Below, piece by piece: positions 41,642-50,605 of a stretch of DNA of 64,000 bases. The first letter of the stretch is position 1. Each line of letters opens with the position of its first letter. The notes beneath the pieces are model-generated. The model searched no databases. It was not told the DNA's origin and worked only from the letters and a program-made list of their open reading frames with translations. Source of the stretch: Pirellulales bacterium (GTDB taxonomy: Bacteria > Planctomycetota > Planctomycetia > Pirellulales > UBA1268); NCBI GenBank assembly GCA_016779265.1, contig JADHNY010000009.1:1-64000 (forward strand), read 5' to 3'. A program made the position numbers and the translations under genes.

Positions 41642-43881
41642 CAGACTGTCTCCTGTTCGGACAAGGTCATCGCTTCCCGGAACTTCGTGGCGAAGTTCGC
41701 CTCCCCGTCTGCCAGGTCATCAGAGAGCGTGCGGGCGAGGGATTGGAGCGGAAAGTAGATCGGATAGTAGTGGTACCGAAGGTAGAAGACCTTCGGGAAA
41801 CCTGTGCCGGTAAACGCCGTCTCGTGCCAGCTGCCATCGTCCTGCTGTTCCCGCACGAGCCAGGCCAGCCCGCGTCGGCATGCATCAGACTCTGACCGGT
41901 TGGCAGCCGCGAGGCCGGCGACTGCCCACGCTGTCTGTGAAGCCGTTACCTCACCTCGGCCAGCCCAACATGGATCTTCGTAGCTGCGTGGCGATTCCCC
42001 CCAGCCACCATCTGCCTGCTGGCACGACTCCAGCCAATCGATAGCACGAGTGATCAGCGGATCACTTGCCTCCACGCCGATCGAACGCAGCCCTTCAATG
42101 ACCTGCCAGGTGCCGTAGAGGTAGTTCACACCCCACCGGCCAAACCAGCTGCCGTTCGACTCCTGGCACTGCCGAAGATATGCCACCGCCCGGTCGACGA
42201 CAGGGTGTCCTGGCCGCAGCCCGACCTGCCCAACCGCCTCCAAGACACGCCCGGCAAGGTCGGGCGAACTCGGGTCGATCATCGCATTGTGATCGGCGAA
42301 GGGAACCTTACACAGCAGTTCCATCGTGTTGTCACGATCGAAAGCTCCCCAGCCGCCATCGGAGTTTTGCATCGCGCCGAGCCACTCGGTGGCCCTGGGC
42401 AGGCAGGCCGCAATCCGAGCCAGCCGCTCTGCGACTGCGGGCTGCAGATGAATCTTCAAACGCCGGCAGGCATGCCGGTAGTCAGAGAGGGCGAGCACGA
42501 CCATCGCCGTGTCATCAACATCTGGGTAGAAGCGATTCGCATACTCAAAGCACCACGCTGCCGGGGCCGCCTTGACCTGTTCACTCCAGTCACCCGGTGT
42601 GCGAATCTCTCGCTCGAGCAGCCAGTCAACAGCTCGCGCCAGGTGAGCATGCTCCACAGCTCCCTCCAGCCGCGTCGACTGACAGAGTGCCCGTATCGTG
42701 ATCGCTGTATCCCAGACCGGTGAATGACACGGCTCAAGCCGTGTCGAGCCATCCGGCTCATGCTCCACCAGTCGCTGCAGCCGCTCCCAAGCCCGCGAGA
42801 CCTCGGGGGATTCGTCGGAGTAGCCAAGGCATTTCAGTGCAATGATGCTCCACACCATTGGCGGGAAGATGGCTCCCAGGCCATCACTGTCGACGCACCG
42901 CTCCAGCATCCACTGCTCACACGCAGCGACAGCCCTCCGCCGCAGCGGCATCAGCCCAAGCGACTCGCACCACTTGATGCCCACATCCACAACACGGAAA
43001 AACTTCTCCCAGCCCCGAGCACGCACGCGTGGTGCCGCGTGGTGGCCTTCAGTGAAGAGTTCGGCGATGCCGCGTTCGGCCGGGACCTGCCGCTGTGGCT
43101 TATAGGTCCACATCAGTGACAAAGGCACAATCATCGTTCGCGACCAGGCCGACACACTGTGCAGGTTGATCGCCGACCATTTCGGCAGGAGCACGATCTC
43201 CGGAGGCACAGCCGGGCAGGCCGAGTAGGGCATCTGGCCGAGGAGCGCGAGATAGTACCTCGTGAAGCTGTTTACAGCCCACGGCCCTCCGAGCACACGA
43301 ATCGCCTCTCGGGCCCGCTGCATGGCTGGCTCATCGGGTGAGTGACCGGCCAGCTTAAGCACCAGGTAGGCCTTGACCGTAGCGCTCACTTCGGCAGGTC
43401 CGCCCGGGTAAATCGGCCAGCCACCGTCAGGAAGCTGCAAGGACCTGATTCGCTGCAGAGCACCGGCGACCTCCGGCCGATCGAAGCGATCCAGCCAGGC
43501 TAAGAGCAGGAGGTACTCTGTCTCAAGGATCGTGTCGCCCTCAAGCGCCGCCCGCCAGTGACCATCTGCATGCTGACGCGTGAGCAGCCAGTCAGTCACC
43601 CGACGAACGGCCACCTCACGAGCGGCATCGCTCGGGCCCAGTTGCGACTCCACCACAACGTCAGACGAGGTGTCCGTCGTCTTGGTCAGAAACGCCTCGC
43701 TCAGCCGCAGGCCACGATGGGGCCGCGTCATCACTGCGGCAGGGAGGCGTCCTTCCACGACGCGACGGCCTGTCGGCATCCGATCCGTCGCATCATCGCT
43801 GCGAACGCATCCCGGACCCGATGAAACATCCATGTCTCTTTTCCCGTTTCCAACGGCGATTCTGGCAGCAGGCGTGTCCAT
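41641..43881 (-). CDS. shc: Squalene-hopene cyclase
   Basis: DXDD motif in YPDVDDTAMVVLAL; repeated QW-like motifs (QNSDGGWGAFDRDN, QQADGGWGESPRSYEDPCWAG); start uncertain (43881 or 43833). Confidence 0.95.
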   Translation of the reverse strand: MDTPAARIAVGNGKRDMDVSSGPGCVRSDDATDRMPTGRRVVEGRLPAAVMTRPHRGLRLSEAFLTKTTDTSSDVVVESQLGPSDAAREVAVRRVTDWLLTRQHADGHWRAALEGDTILETEYLLLLAWLDRFDRPEVAGALQRIRSLQLPDGGWPIYPGGPAEVSATVKAYLVLKLAGHSPDEPAMQRAREAIRVLGGPWAVNSFTRYYLALLGQMPYSACPAVPPEIVLLPKWSAINLHSVSAWSRTMIVPLSLMWTYKPQRQVPAERGIAELFTEGHHAAPRVRARGWEKFFRVVDVGIKWCESLGLMPLRRRAVAACEQWMLERCVDSDGLGAIFPPMVWSIIALKCLGYSDESPEVSRAWERLQRLVEHEPDGSTRLEPCHSPVWDTAITIRALCQSTRLEGAVEHAHLARAVDWLLEREIRTPGDWSEQVKAAPAAWCFEYANRFYPDVDDTAMVVLALSDYRHACRRLKIHLQPAVAERLARIAACLPRATEWLGAMQNSDGGWGAFDRDNTMELLCKVPFADHNAMIDPSSPDLAGRVLEAVGQVGLRPGHPVVDRAVAYLRQCQESNGSWFGRWGVNYLYGTWQVIEGLRSIGVEASDPLITRAIDWLESCQQADGGWGESPRSYEDPCWAGRGEVTASQTAWAVAGLAAANRSESDACRRGLAWLVREQQDDGSWHETAFTGTGFPKVFYLRYHYYPIYFPLQSLARTLSDDLADGEANFATKFREAMTLSEQETV

Positions 43882-43973
43882 CCTTCGCCTACGTTCTCAG
43901 ACCGCAGCTCCACTCGGGGAGCAGGCGGTGCTGCATCGCAGCGGCTCCATCCCGGAACTCCCTGCGGGGCAGC

Positions 43974-44002
43974 AGAATAAAAAACGTAGGAAATACCGAC
44001 AA
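43974..44002 (-). promoter_or_regulatory. Putative sigma-70-like promoter upstream of shc
   Basis: On minus strand TTGTCG (43997-44002), 17 nt spacer, TATTCT (43974-43979). Confidence 0.4.
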
Positions 44003-44096
44003 GACCGGCTGGACCAAGAGACGCCGGCGAGCCTGGAGAGACAGGGGGGCTGCGCAAAGACTAGCGACTCGCGAGCTGCTCATTCCGTGTAAAAAT

Positions 44097-45359
44097 CTAC
44101 GTCTCGGCGAGAGGATTCTTCGCCGACCCCATCACCTCACCAGGCTGTTCGGCTGGCAACACGAGCCGAACGGAAGTCCCTTGCTCAGAACCTGACACGA
44201 GTTCCATGCGTCCTCCACAGGCCCGAGCGAGAGCCCATGCGTGCGAAAGCCCCACGCCCAAGCCGCGGCCCGCCTCACGTCCACAGTGAAAGGGATCAAA
44301 GACAACGGGCAGATCCTCTCGATCGATCCCGGGGCCGTCATCCTTCACCAGAATCGCCTGCAGCCCATCCTCTGAACTCGCGGCCAGCGAAACGGTGACC
44401 GTGCCAGCCTTCTGGGCAGCCTCAATGGCATTGAGAATCACTGCATGCAACGCCTCTGCAACCAGCTTGGGGTCCACCCAGCCCCAGACAGCGTCTGCTG
44501 GCACATCGCTTCGCAGCGTGAGCCCTTCGCCACCAGGCCGCTCACCGAGCGAACCAATCACCGACTCCACCAATGCAGCCAGGTCGACGCGTGCCGGCCT
44601 CGCGACCGGTGGCTTGGCGAAGACCATCAGCCCCCCGATCATGTCTCGGGCACGAAAGGCCTGGTCGACGATGGTTGCGAGCTTCCGGCGGCGTTGTGGA
44701 TCCGGCTCATCTCTCAGCAGCGACTGGCCTCGCGTCGCGATATTGGCCAGAGGGTTGTTGATTTCGTGCCCGGCGCCGTAGGCCAACTGCCGCACTGCCT
44801 CCAGCCGTGCATCGGCCAACGCTGCATCAAACCGTTCACGAAGCCCAAGGTGCTCGCGAAGCAGCCGAACAGCAGCGACGAGCAGTTCTGCTTCTGCCCG
44901 CCGATCCGCAGCAAGAGCCGCCAGCCGAAGGTCGCGACCAAATCGTGTCAGCAGATGCTCACCTCGACTGCGTCGGCCAGGGGATGTGTCGGCCTGACCA
45001 CCAGCGTCATGCTCGCCAACCGCCGTCAGCCACCGCTCAACCGCACACGCTGGAACGCCCAGATCCGCGACTGCCACCGCCAACGCATGCTGCAGGGAAA
45101 AGCCACCCTCGGGACGCCACGCAGTCAACGCGGCAGCCACAGCGACACACTCTGCTGTCGTGAGCTCAGCATGCTCAATCGGCAACTCACGCCCACCTGG
45201 CGGAGCTACCTCCCCAGGCGAGCGACACGCACCGCCCGGCACTGCCGCCACAGACGAGGCACCTTTCGAGGAGTCATCAAAAGACATGGTGCTCGAGGGC
45301 TCTTTCGAACCCCCGAGCACCAGCCAGGCACCCGTTGTTTCATCAGCGTGCTGCGTCAC
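44097..45359 (-). CDS. Soluble sensor histidine kinase
   Basis: AYGAGHEINNPLANIATRGQSLL H-box; LHAVILNAIEAAQKAG; VKDDGPGIDRED; GRGLGVGLSHAWALARACGG; no obvious TM segment. Confidence 0.88.
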   Translation of the reverse strand: MTQHADETTGAWLVLGGSKEPSSTMSFDDSSKGASSVAAVPGGACRSPGEVAPPGGRELPIEHAELTTAECVAVAAALTAWRPEGGFSLQHALAVAVADLGVPACAVERWLTAVGEHDAGGQADTSPGRRSRGEHLLTRFGRDLRLAALAADRRAEAELLVAAVRLLREHLGLRERFDAALADARLEAVRQLAYGAGHEINNPLANIATRGQSLLRDEPDPQRRRKLATIVDQAFRARDMIGGLMVFAKPPVARPARVDLAALVESVIGSLGERPGGEGLTLRSDVPADAVWGWVDPKLVAEALHAVILNAIEAAQKAGTVTVSLAASSEDGLQAILVKDDGPGIDREDLPVVFDPFHCGREAGRGLGVGLSHAWALARACGGRMELVSGSEQGTSVRLVLPAEQPGEVMGSAKNPLAET

Positions 45360-45418
45360 GGCGTCTCACCATCGTGTTGCACACGGACGTTTACTCGCCA
45401 CTCGGCAGCACGAGGGCT

Positions 45419-46006
45419 TCAGCCCCCGGCAGCCACCGATTCGATATCGAGCAGGCTGCAGATGCGATCGAGGAGCACCTCGCCCTCGAAGGGCTTCTGC
45501 AGAAACTCATTCGCACCCGACAACTTGAGGTCCTCAATACGATCCGGCTCACACATGCCCGAGATGCAGATGATCCGCACTTCGTCCATCGTGGAGTCGC
45601 TTCGCACACGTTGGCAAACCTCTTTGCCGTTGATATCGGGCAGCATGACGTCCAACACAATCAGGTCAGGACGATATTCCTTCACCATCATGCCGGCATC
45701 AAAGCCGTTATTCACACTTCGCACCTCGAAGCGGCCATCCCGCTCCAGCACGTCGGTGATCAGTTCCACCAGATCCTGGTCATCATCAACGACGAGGATC
45801 TTTCGCCGACCGCTCTCGAGCGCATCGGTTGGGATTCCGTTGTCACGCATGAACAGAAACAGCTGATCCCGAGGAATCCGGCGAAACCGGCTCCCTGGAA
45901 CACGAAATCCCTTCAGCTGTCCTGAGTCGAAGCAGCGAATGATTGTCTGCTGGCTGACCTTGCAGATCTTCGCCGCTTCGCCGGTTGTGTACACGGTCTT
46001 TTGCAT
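45419..46006 (-). CDS. Response regulator with N-terminal MerR/excisionase/BldC-like HTH and C-terminal REC domain
   Basis: MQKTVYTTGEAAKICKVSQQTIIRCFDSGQLKGFRVPGSRFRRIPRDQLFLFM then KILVVDDDQDLVELITDVL...DLIVLDVMLPDINGKEV...FLQKPFEGEVLL. Confidence 0.92.
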   Translation of the reverse strand: MQKTVYTTGEAAKICKVSQQTIIRCFDSGQLKGFRVPGSRFRRIPRDQLFLFMRDNGIPTDALESGRRKILVVDDDQDLVELITDVLERDGRFEVRSVNNGFDAGMMVKEYRPDLIVLDVMLPDINGKEVCQRVRSDSTMDEVRIICISGMCEPDRIEDLKLSGANEFLQKPFEGEVLLDRICSLLDIESVAAGG

Positions 46007-46354
46007 CTGCCGAACCACCCTCTCCCTAGCTGTGGTATCGCTAGTCTCTACGGCACGCTGACAGAAAACGGCTGACGGCAAACCTGCCGCCATTCCCAAC
46101 CACCGACACCCGGCAGTCGAGGGCTCCGTGATTCCTCAGCGTGTCTAGGCCTCCTTGTTGCCCAATGACACTGTTTCCCACGCGAACGCGGTGAAACCTG
46201 CCATACCGACGCTACGCCCATCATGGTGCAGAACTCCACACCAGTGAGGACAACCGGAAGAGATGGGTGGGCGTGGTCAGCGAAGGGACTCCTTTTCCCT
46301 TTCGCAACAATCGTTGCCGACTGCCAAGCTTGCCATCCTTGCCAGGCTGGCGGG

Positions 46355-46383
46355 AATATAGCGCAGCTTACGCAACGAGTCAA
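46355..46383 (-). promoter_or_regulatory. Putative sigma-70-like promoter for the HTH-REC response regulator
   Basis: On minus strand TTGACT (46378-46383), exact 17 nt spacer, TATATT (46355-46360). Confidence 0.65.
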
Positions 46384-46430
46384 CATCAACATAGTTGACG
46401 CAACTGCTGTCTGCGCAACAGTTTGCGCAA
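46368..46430 (-). repeat. Array of TTGCG-core boxes (TTGCGCAAA, TTGCGCAGA, TTGCGTCAA, TTGCGTAAG) overlapping and upstream of the promoter
   Basis: Minus-strand boxes at about 46422-46430, 46410-46418, 46395-46403 and 46367-46375; another TTGCGAAAG at about 46300-46308. Confidence 0.6.
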
Positions 46431-46534
46431 TAAGCATGAATGCCCCGCAATACCCCGGTCGCCGCCTTCTCGACCGTAAGGGCATGCGTTGACCATGCTG
46501 GCGACGCAGCGTTTCTGCCTCGCCAATGAGCCTT

Positions 46535-47122
46535 TTAGCCCGCAAAAGACGGCACGACCTCAAGCAGTTCGACGGCAGGCCGGCCGTCGAGTCGGATTTC
46601 AGCAACGCGGCCATACGTCGGCTGCTTTGCCTTCATCAGCTCAGCAAACGCAGTCCCAGGCGTGAGTTCAAGCAGCTGCACAGCCTGCACGTCACGATGC
46701 ACTCCAGAGGCGATCAAGATTCGCCCCAGAGGCTCCTCCTTGCTCAGGATGGCCTCACGGGAGGCCGCCGGCAGGGGAGAGAGGTCGATCCGCACGATCC
46801 CGTACTGCACCACCGTACCATCAGCACGGGAAAGCAGAATTTCTCGGGCATAGCTGCCGGCGTTCGCACCGGCAGGCTCCGTCGTCCCCTCAGCAACCAC
46901 GGTCAGGTAAACAGGGCCGCCGTGATACCGCTCCATCGCCACCGTCATATGGCTGTTGTGTGCCAGCAGTCCGGCATAGGGCTCTGGCACCCGCTCGGCA
47001 TCAACTTCACGCAGCCCAGCGAAGTTCTCTTCCTTGCCGTGAAACAGCGAGATCAGGCTCTCGGCTCTGCACACCGCGTGGCCTGTGGACGAGAAAGCTT
47101 GAGCTGAAGACGGGTCGGCCAT
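46535..47122 (-). CDS. Hypothetical protein
   Basis: MADPSSAQAFSSTGHAVCRAESLISLFHGKEENFAGL...; start set at ATG 47122. Confidence 0.65.
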   Translation of the reverse strand: MADPSSAQAFSSTGHAVCRAESLISLFHGKEENFAGLREVDAERVPEPYAGLLAHNSHMTVAMERYHGGPVYLTVVAEGTTEPAGANAGSYAREILLSRADGTVVQYGIVRIDLSPLPAASREAILSKEEPLGRILIASGVHRDVQAVQLLELTPGTAFAELMKAKQPTYGRVAEIRLDGRPAVELLEVVPSFAG

Positions 47123-47217
47123 GGCTGGCTCCGGGGGGAGGAACGAACCCCGGCCAGTGTACCCGCTCTGTCTTCCGCCGCCTCGGCTGATCACAGGGGT
47201 CTGACACTGAAAACGAC

Positions 47218-49251
47218 TTACCCCGGCGACCCTTGCTCAGGCGCTGCAAGATCGAGCAAAAACTCCAGCACATCCCGCAAGCGAGGTAGGCAACACGTCG
47301 CCGCGGCCCGCAGGGCTTGCTGGCGATGCTCGCAGACCATCGCCTCCGCTGCGGCGAACACCTCCGCTTTCTCATAGAGACCGCGTGCCTCACGAAGTCG
47401 CATGCCCTCCTGCTGCAGGTCACTCGACGTCGAGGCTTGCGAGAGCGTCAGCAACCGCTGGCGATCTGGTTCTGAGAGCCGCTCCATCGCCGTTGCCCAC
47501 AGCACTGTCGGCCGGCCACCAAGCAGATCCCCGGCAACCTGCCGGAGGTTTTCCAGATCACCGTGCCAGTCTTTGAGGTCATTGAGAACCTGGAAGGCAG
47601 TGCCCACATGCAGGGCGTAGTTCTCAATCTGGCCCGCCTGCTCCGGATCGCACCCGGCAAGCCGCACTCCCATTTCCAGTGCGGCCGCGAACGCAGGCGA
47701 GGTCTTGAGCCCATAGATCTCCAGGGCCTCACGCGGACTGAGCCGCTTCTCCTGAGCATCCCTCCACCAGAGTTCGGCACCTTGGCCGCGAGCCAGTTCC
47801 AGATGAGCCCGGGACAGAATCGCCAGCAGATCCCGCGGCAATGCCAGATCGCTCCCCGGATCGTCCGCCACGTTTGGCAGACCGGCGATCACCCGATACC
47901 CAAGACCGATCAGGTAGTCACCCGCATTGATCGCCGTCGGCACACCGAACTCACGATGCATCGTGGGCCTGCCGTACCGCATCGCGTCATCGTCTTCGAT
48001 GTCGTCGTGAACAAGCGAGGCCTTGTGGAAAACCTCGATCGCTGTCGCCGCAGCCCTCGCCACCCCCCGGTTGGCCTTCGCGTGCGTTCGCACAGCACGT
48101 TGAGCCTCGACATCGGCTGACACCGCATCGAACGCGGCCAAGGCCATAAACGGCCTGAGGAACTTCCCTCCTTTGGCAAGAAAGTCGATGCCCAAGACAC
48201 TCGTGGCCGCAGCCGCGGAGGTGGTGCCGTGATCGCTCAAGCAGGCGGCTTCAGCGCTGACGACACCGATCTTCCCAAAGAGCTTCGCCAGTGACTCCCG
48301 CGTAAACATCTCAGCCGATTCACGAAGAAGCGGCAGATGGTCAGCCACTGGCGACACCGCGCCGCCGGCAACACCGAGCAGCCCAAGCACCCATTCTGCA
48401 TCGACCTGTTCGACCGCGCAGCCGTTGTGCGAGCCAGCCTCCGTGTTGACTGGTACCGCCGCAATCGGCATCGCGAAGGGCGGGAGCAGCGAAAACGCTT
48501 TTTCCAGTTCCTCAAGCGTGGCCACGCCCAGCACGCTGTCGTAGCGACCTCCGAGCATGCCTGCGATAGCCACTGCCGCCTCACGAGTGCTCGCCACCTG
48601 CCAGCCAGAGTCGTCTGCGGCAGAGGCAAGCGTTGCATAGACACATTGCGGACCACAGGTCCGTGGAGTTCCCACCGTGTCAACAGAAGCCCCACAGCAG
48701 TCGGGCAGCAGCAGCAACCGACGACCACCAGGCGTGGTGAGCTGATCTCGCCAGTATGCCGTCACCAAAGCCACCATCGTCCAGCCAACATGCTCGGGAC
48801 GTCCGCCGGCCCGGCGTACCACATCCCCGGCAGCAGCCCTCAGGCCCGCCGGTGTAGACACCTCTTGGGGAAGTGCTTCTGCCCGCCAGACCGCGGCGAC
48901 GTCCGCTGAAATCGCATGCAACCGGTCACGAAGCATCTTCGGCTGCGGCACCCGCACGGCAGCGGGATCATGGGGGGCAGCATCGTCGGACGTCGAACTC
49001 AGCGATGGCTTCGGGCTGCGTAGCGGCACACCGCCTGTTGGGTCAGAAAATCGATCGAGATGCGAGGCAGGCTGCTGCACGTGGCATTCTCCGTCGGTGT
49101 GTCCTGAGGCAGGCGACTGAATGCCCTTCGCAGCCAGCGACCGTGCTCTCAGAGAGAACCGCAGATCTGCGGCCGTGGTAACACCGCAACGCCTTCGGAA
49201 TCCGCAGAACCGTGGCACTCGGTGTTGGGCCTGTTCATCGGAAGAAAGCAA
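47218..49251 (-). CDS. Polyprenyl diphosphate synthase with N-terminal DUF116-like Cys-rich domain
   Basis: C-terminal trans-prenyltransferase: VHDDIEDDDAMRYGRPTMH and HVGTAFQVLNDLKDWHGD. N-terminal LLLLPDCCGASV...TCGPQCVYATLASAADDSGWQVAS...YDSVLGVATLEELEKAFSLLPPFAMPIAAVPVNTEAGSHNGCAVEQVDAEWV resembles DUF116. Start uncertain; GTG 49080 or ATG near 48936 are likelier. Confidence 0.85.
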   Translation of the reverse strand: MLSSDEQAQHRVPRFCGFRRRCGVTTAADLRFSLRARSLAAKGIQSPASGHTDGECHVQQPASHLDRFSDPTGGVPLRSPKPSLSSTSDDAAPHDPAAVRVPQPKMLRDRLHAISADVAAVWRAEALPQEVSTPAGLRAAAGDVVRRAGGRPEHVGWTMVALVTAYWRDQLTTPGGRRLLLLPDCCGASVDTVGTPRTCGPQCVYATLASAADDSGWQVASTREAAVAIAGMLGGRYDSVLGVATLEELEKAFSLLPPFAMPIAAVPVNTEAGSHNGCAVEQVDAEWVLGLLGVAGGAVSPVADHLPLLRESAEMFTRESLAKLFGKIGVVSAEAACLSDHGTTSAAAATSVLGIDFLAKGGKFLRPFMALAAFDAVSADVEAQRAVRTHAKANRGVARAAATAIEVFHKASLVHDDIEDDDAMRYGRPTMHREFGVPTAINAGDYLIGLGYRVIAGLPNVADDPGSDLALPRDLLAILSRAHLELARGQGAELWWRDAQEKRLSPREALEIYGLKTSPAFAAALEMGVRLAGCDPEQAGQIENYALHVGTAFQVLNDLKDWHGDLENLRQVAGDLLGGRPTVLWATAMERLSEPDRQRLLTLSQASTSSDLQQEGMRLREARGLYEKAEVFAAAEAMVCEHRQQALRAAATCCLPRLRDVLEFLLDLAAPEQGSPG

Positions 49252-49303
49252 TGCCGCCCGAGAGCCGGAATCCGCCCAGCATCGCCGGCGAGCGACCGCT
49301 TTC

Positions 49304-50605
49304 TCAGGAGGCCGCCGTCTGCTCTTGCGGGGGGGAAGGCTCGAAGAAGCGGTGCAGCAGGCTGTCGACCTGCAAGAGCCCCTGCCGCGTCAGCCGGGGC
49401 ACTCCGTCAGTGACCGTCAGATGCCCTTCCTTCTCAAGCCCCCGCCAGATGTCAGTCCACTCTGTGAGCAGATCGACGCCAAACTTCTCCCGCAGGCGAG
49501 AAACGTCCAGCCAGCCACGCTTGAGCTGCAGAATCATCTCACGGATCAGCCGTTCACGCGGAGCAGGCGTCATCCCGCGAGCGATCGGCAGTGTCCCAGC
49601 TTCAACCGCTTCCAGGTAGGCATCCCAGTGCGGCTCATTCTGGTAGTGCAGCCCCGAGAGGTGCCCAAAGCTCGCCACGCCGAGCGCGATTAGGTCGCTG
49701 CCTTCCCAGAGCATGTCGCGATACCGGAAGGCAACCCGGGAGGGATCCTTGACCAGGGTGTAGCCGCTGGAGACGGCGTATCCTGCGTCCTCAAATCGAC
49801 GAAATGCTCGGTCGACCCAGGCCCGCTTCGTCGGCCAATCAGCAACCGGCGCTGGCACGCCGCTTTCTTTCCAGTCGTGGACGAGCGTGGTGTTCAGCGG
49901 CAGTTCCATCTGATAGATGGTCACGCTGTCAGGCGCCAGCTCAAGGGTCTTGCTCACAGTCGCATCCCACGACTCGTCGGTTTCTCCCACCATGCCAGCG
50001 ATCAGGTCGACGTTGGTGTTGGGAAAACCAGCCGCGGCAATCCAGTCCCAGGCACGCATGATCTCAGCAGAGAGGTGTGCCCGGCCATTGGCCTGCAGAA
50101 TATCGTCGTCGAAGTTCTCCACGCCGAGCGAAATACGGGTCATTCCCAGTTTTCGCAGGGCCTTGACCTTCGGCTCCGACAGCGTTCCCGGCTCACACTC
50201 GAATGTGACTTCCTCAGCGTTGTCCCAACCGAAGCTGTTGTTCAGTCCATCTACCAACCGCTCCAGCTGCCGCACGCTGAGAAACGATGGAGTGCCGCCT
50301 CCAAAGTACACGTACTTCAGTTCGCGGCCAGCCACCGCAGGGCTCGCGGCGGCAAGCTCCGCCTCTTTGACCAGCCCCTGCGTGTACCGCTCGACGTCGC
50401 CGGCGGCCTTGTCGGTGTAGACCCGGAAGTAGCAGAACTTGCACCGTTTGCGACAGAACGGGATGTGCAGGTAGAGCCCGAGCGGTACGTGGGCGGGCGG
50501 TGCCGCAAATGCCGCCCGCACCGCAGACACCGAGTCGGTGTTCCAGCGATCAAACGGTGGGTAGTTGGAGACAAAATAACTTCCGGGTTCGGTTGTCTCG
50601 CTCAT
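49304..50605 (-). CDS. HemN/coproporphyrinogen oxidase-like radical SAM protein
   Basis: LGLYLHIPFCRKRCKFCYFRVYTDK; YVYFGGGTPSFLSVRQLERLV; RISLGVENFDDDILQANGRAH; HemN C-terminal domain. Confidence 0.9.
   Translation of the reverse strand: MSETTEPGSYFVSNYPPFDRWNTDSVSAVRAAFAAPPAHVPLGLYLHIPFCRKRCKFCYFRVYTDKAAGDVERYTQGLVKEAELAAASPAVAGRELKYVYFGGGTPSFLSVRQLERLVDGLNNSFGWDNAEEVTFECEPGTLSEPKVKALRKLGMTRISLGVENFDDDILQANGRAHLSAEIMRAWDWIAAAGFPNTNVDLIAGMVGETDESWDATVSKTLELAPDSVTIYQMELPLNTTLVHDWKESGVPAPVADWPTKRAWVDRAFRRFEDAGYAVSSGYTLVKDPSRVAFRYRDMLWEGSDLIALGVASFGHLSGLHYQNEPHWDAYLEAVEAGTLPIARGMTPAPRERLIREMILQLKRGWLDVSRLREKFGVDLLTEWTDIWRGLEKEGHLTVTDGVPRLTRQGLLQVDSLLHRFFEPSPPQEQTAAS

Noticed and set aside
44445-45866. 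473 aa plus-strand ORF over the histidine kinase and response regulator
   Set aside because: Antisense to two genes with clear conserved motifs; Arg/Ser/Gln-rich artefactual composition.
46048-46614. 188 aa minus-strand ORF spanning the promoter/TTGCG-box region
   Set aside because: Contains the promoter-like elements, overlaps neighbouring genes and shows no recognisable protein motif.
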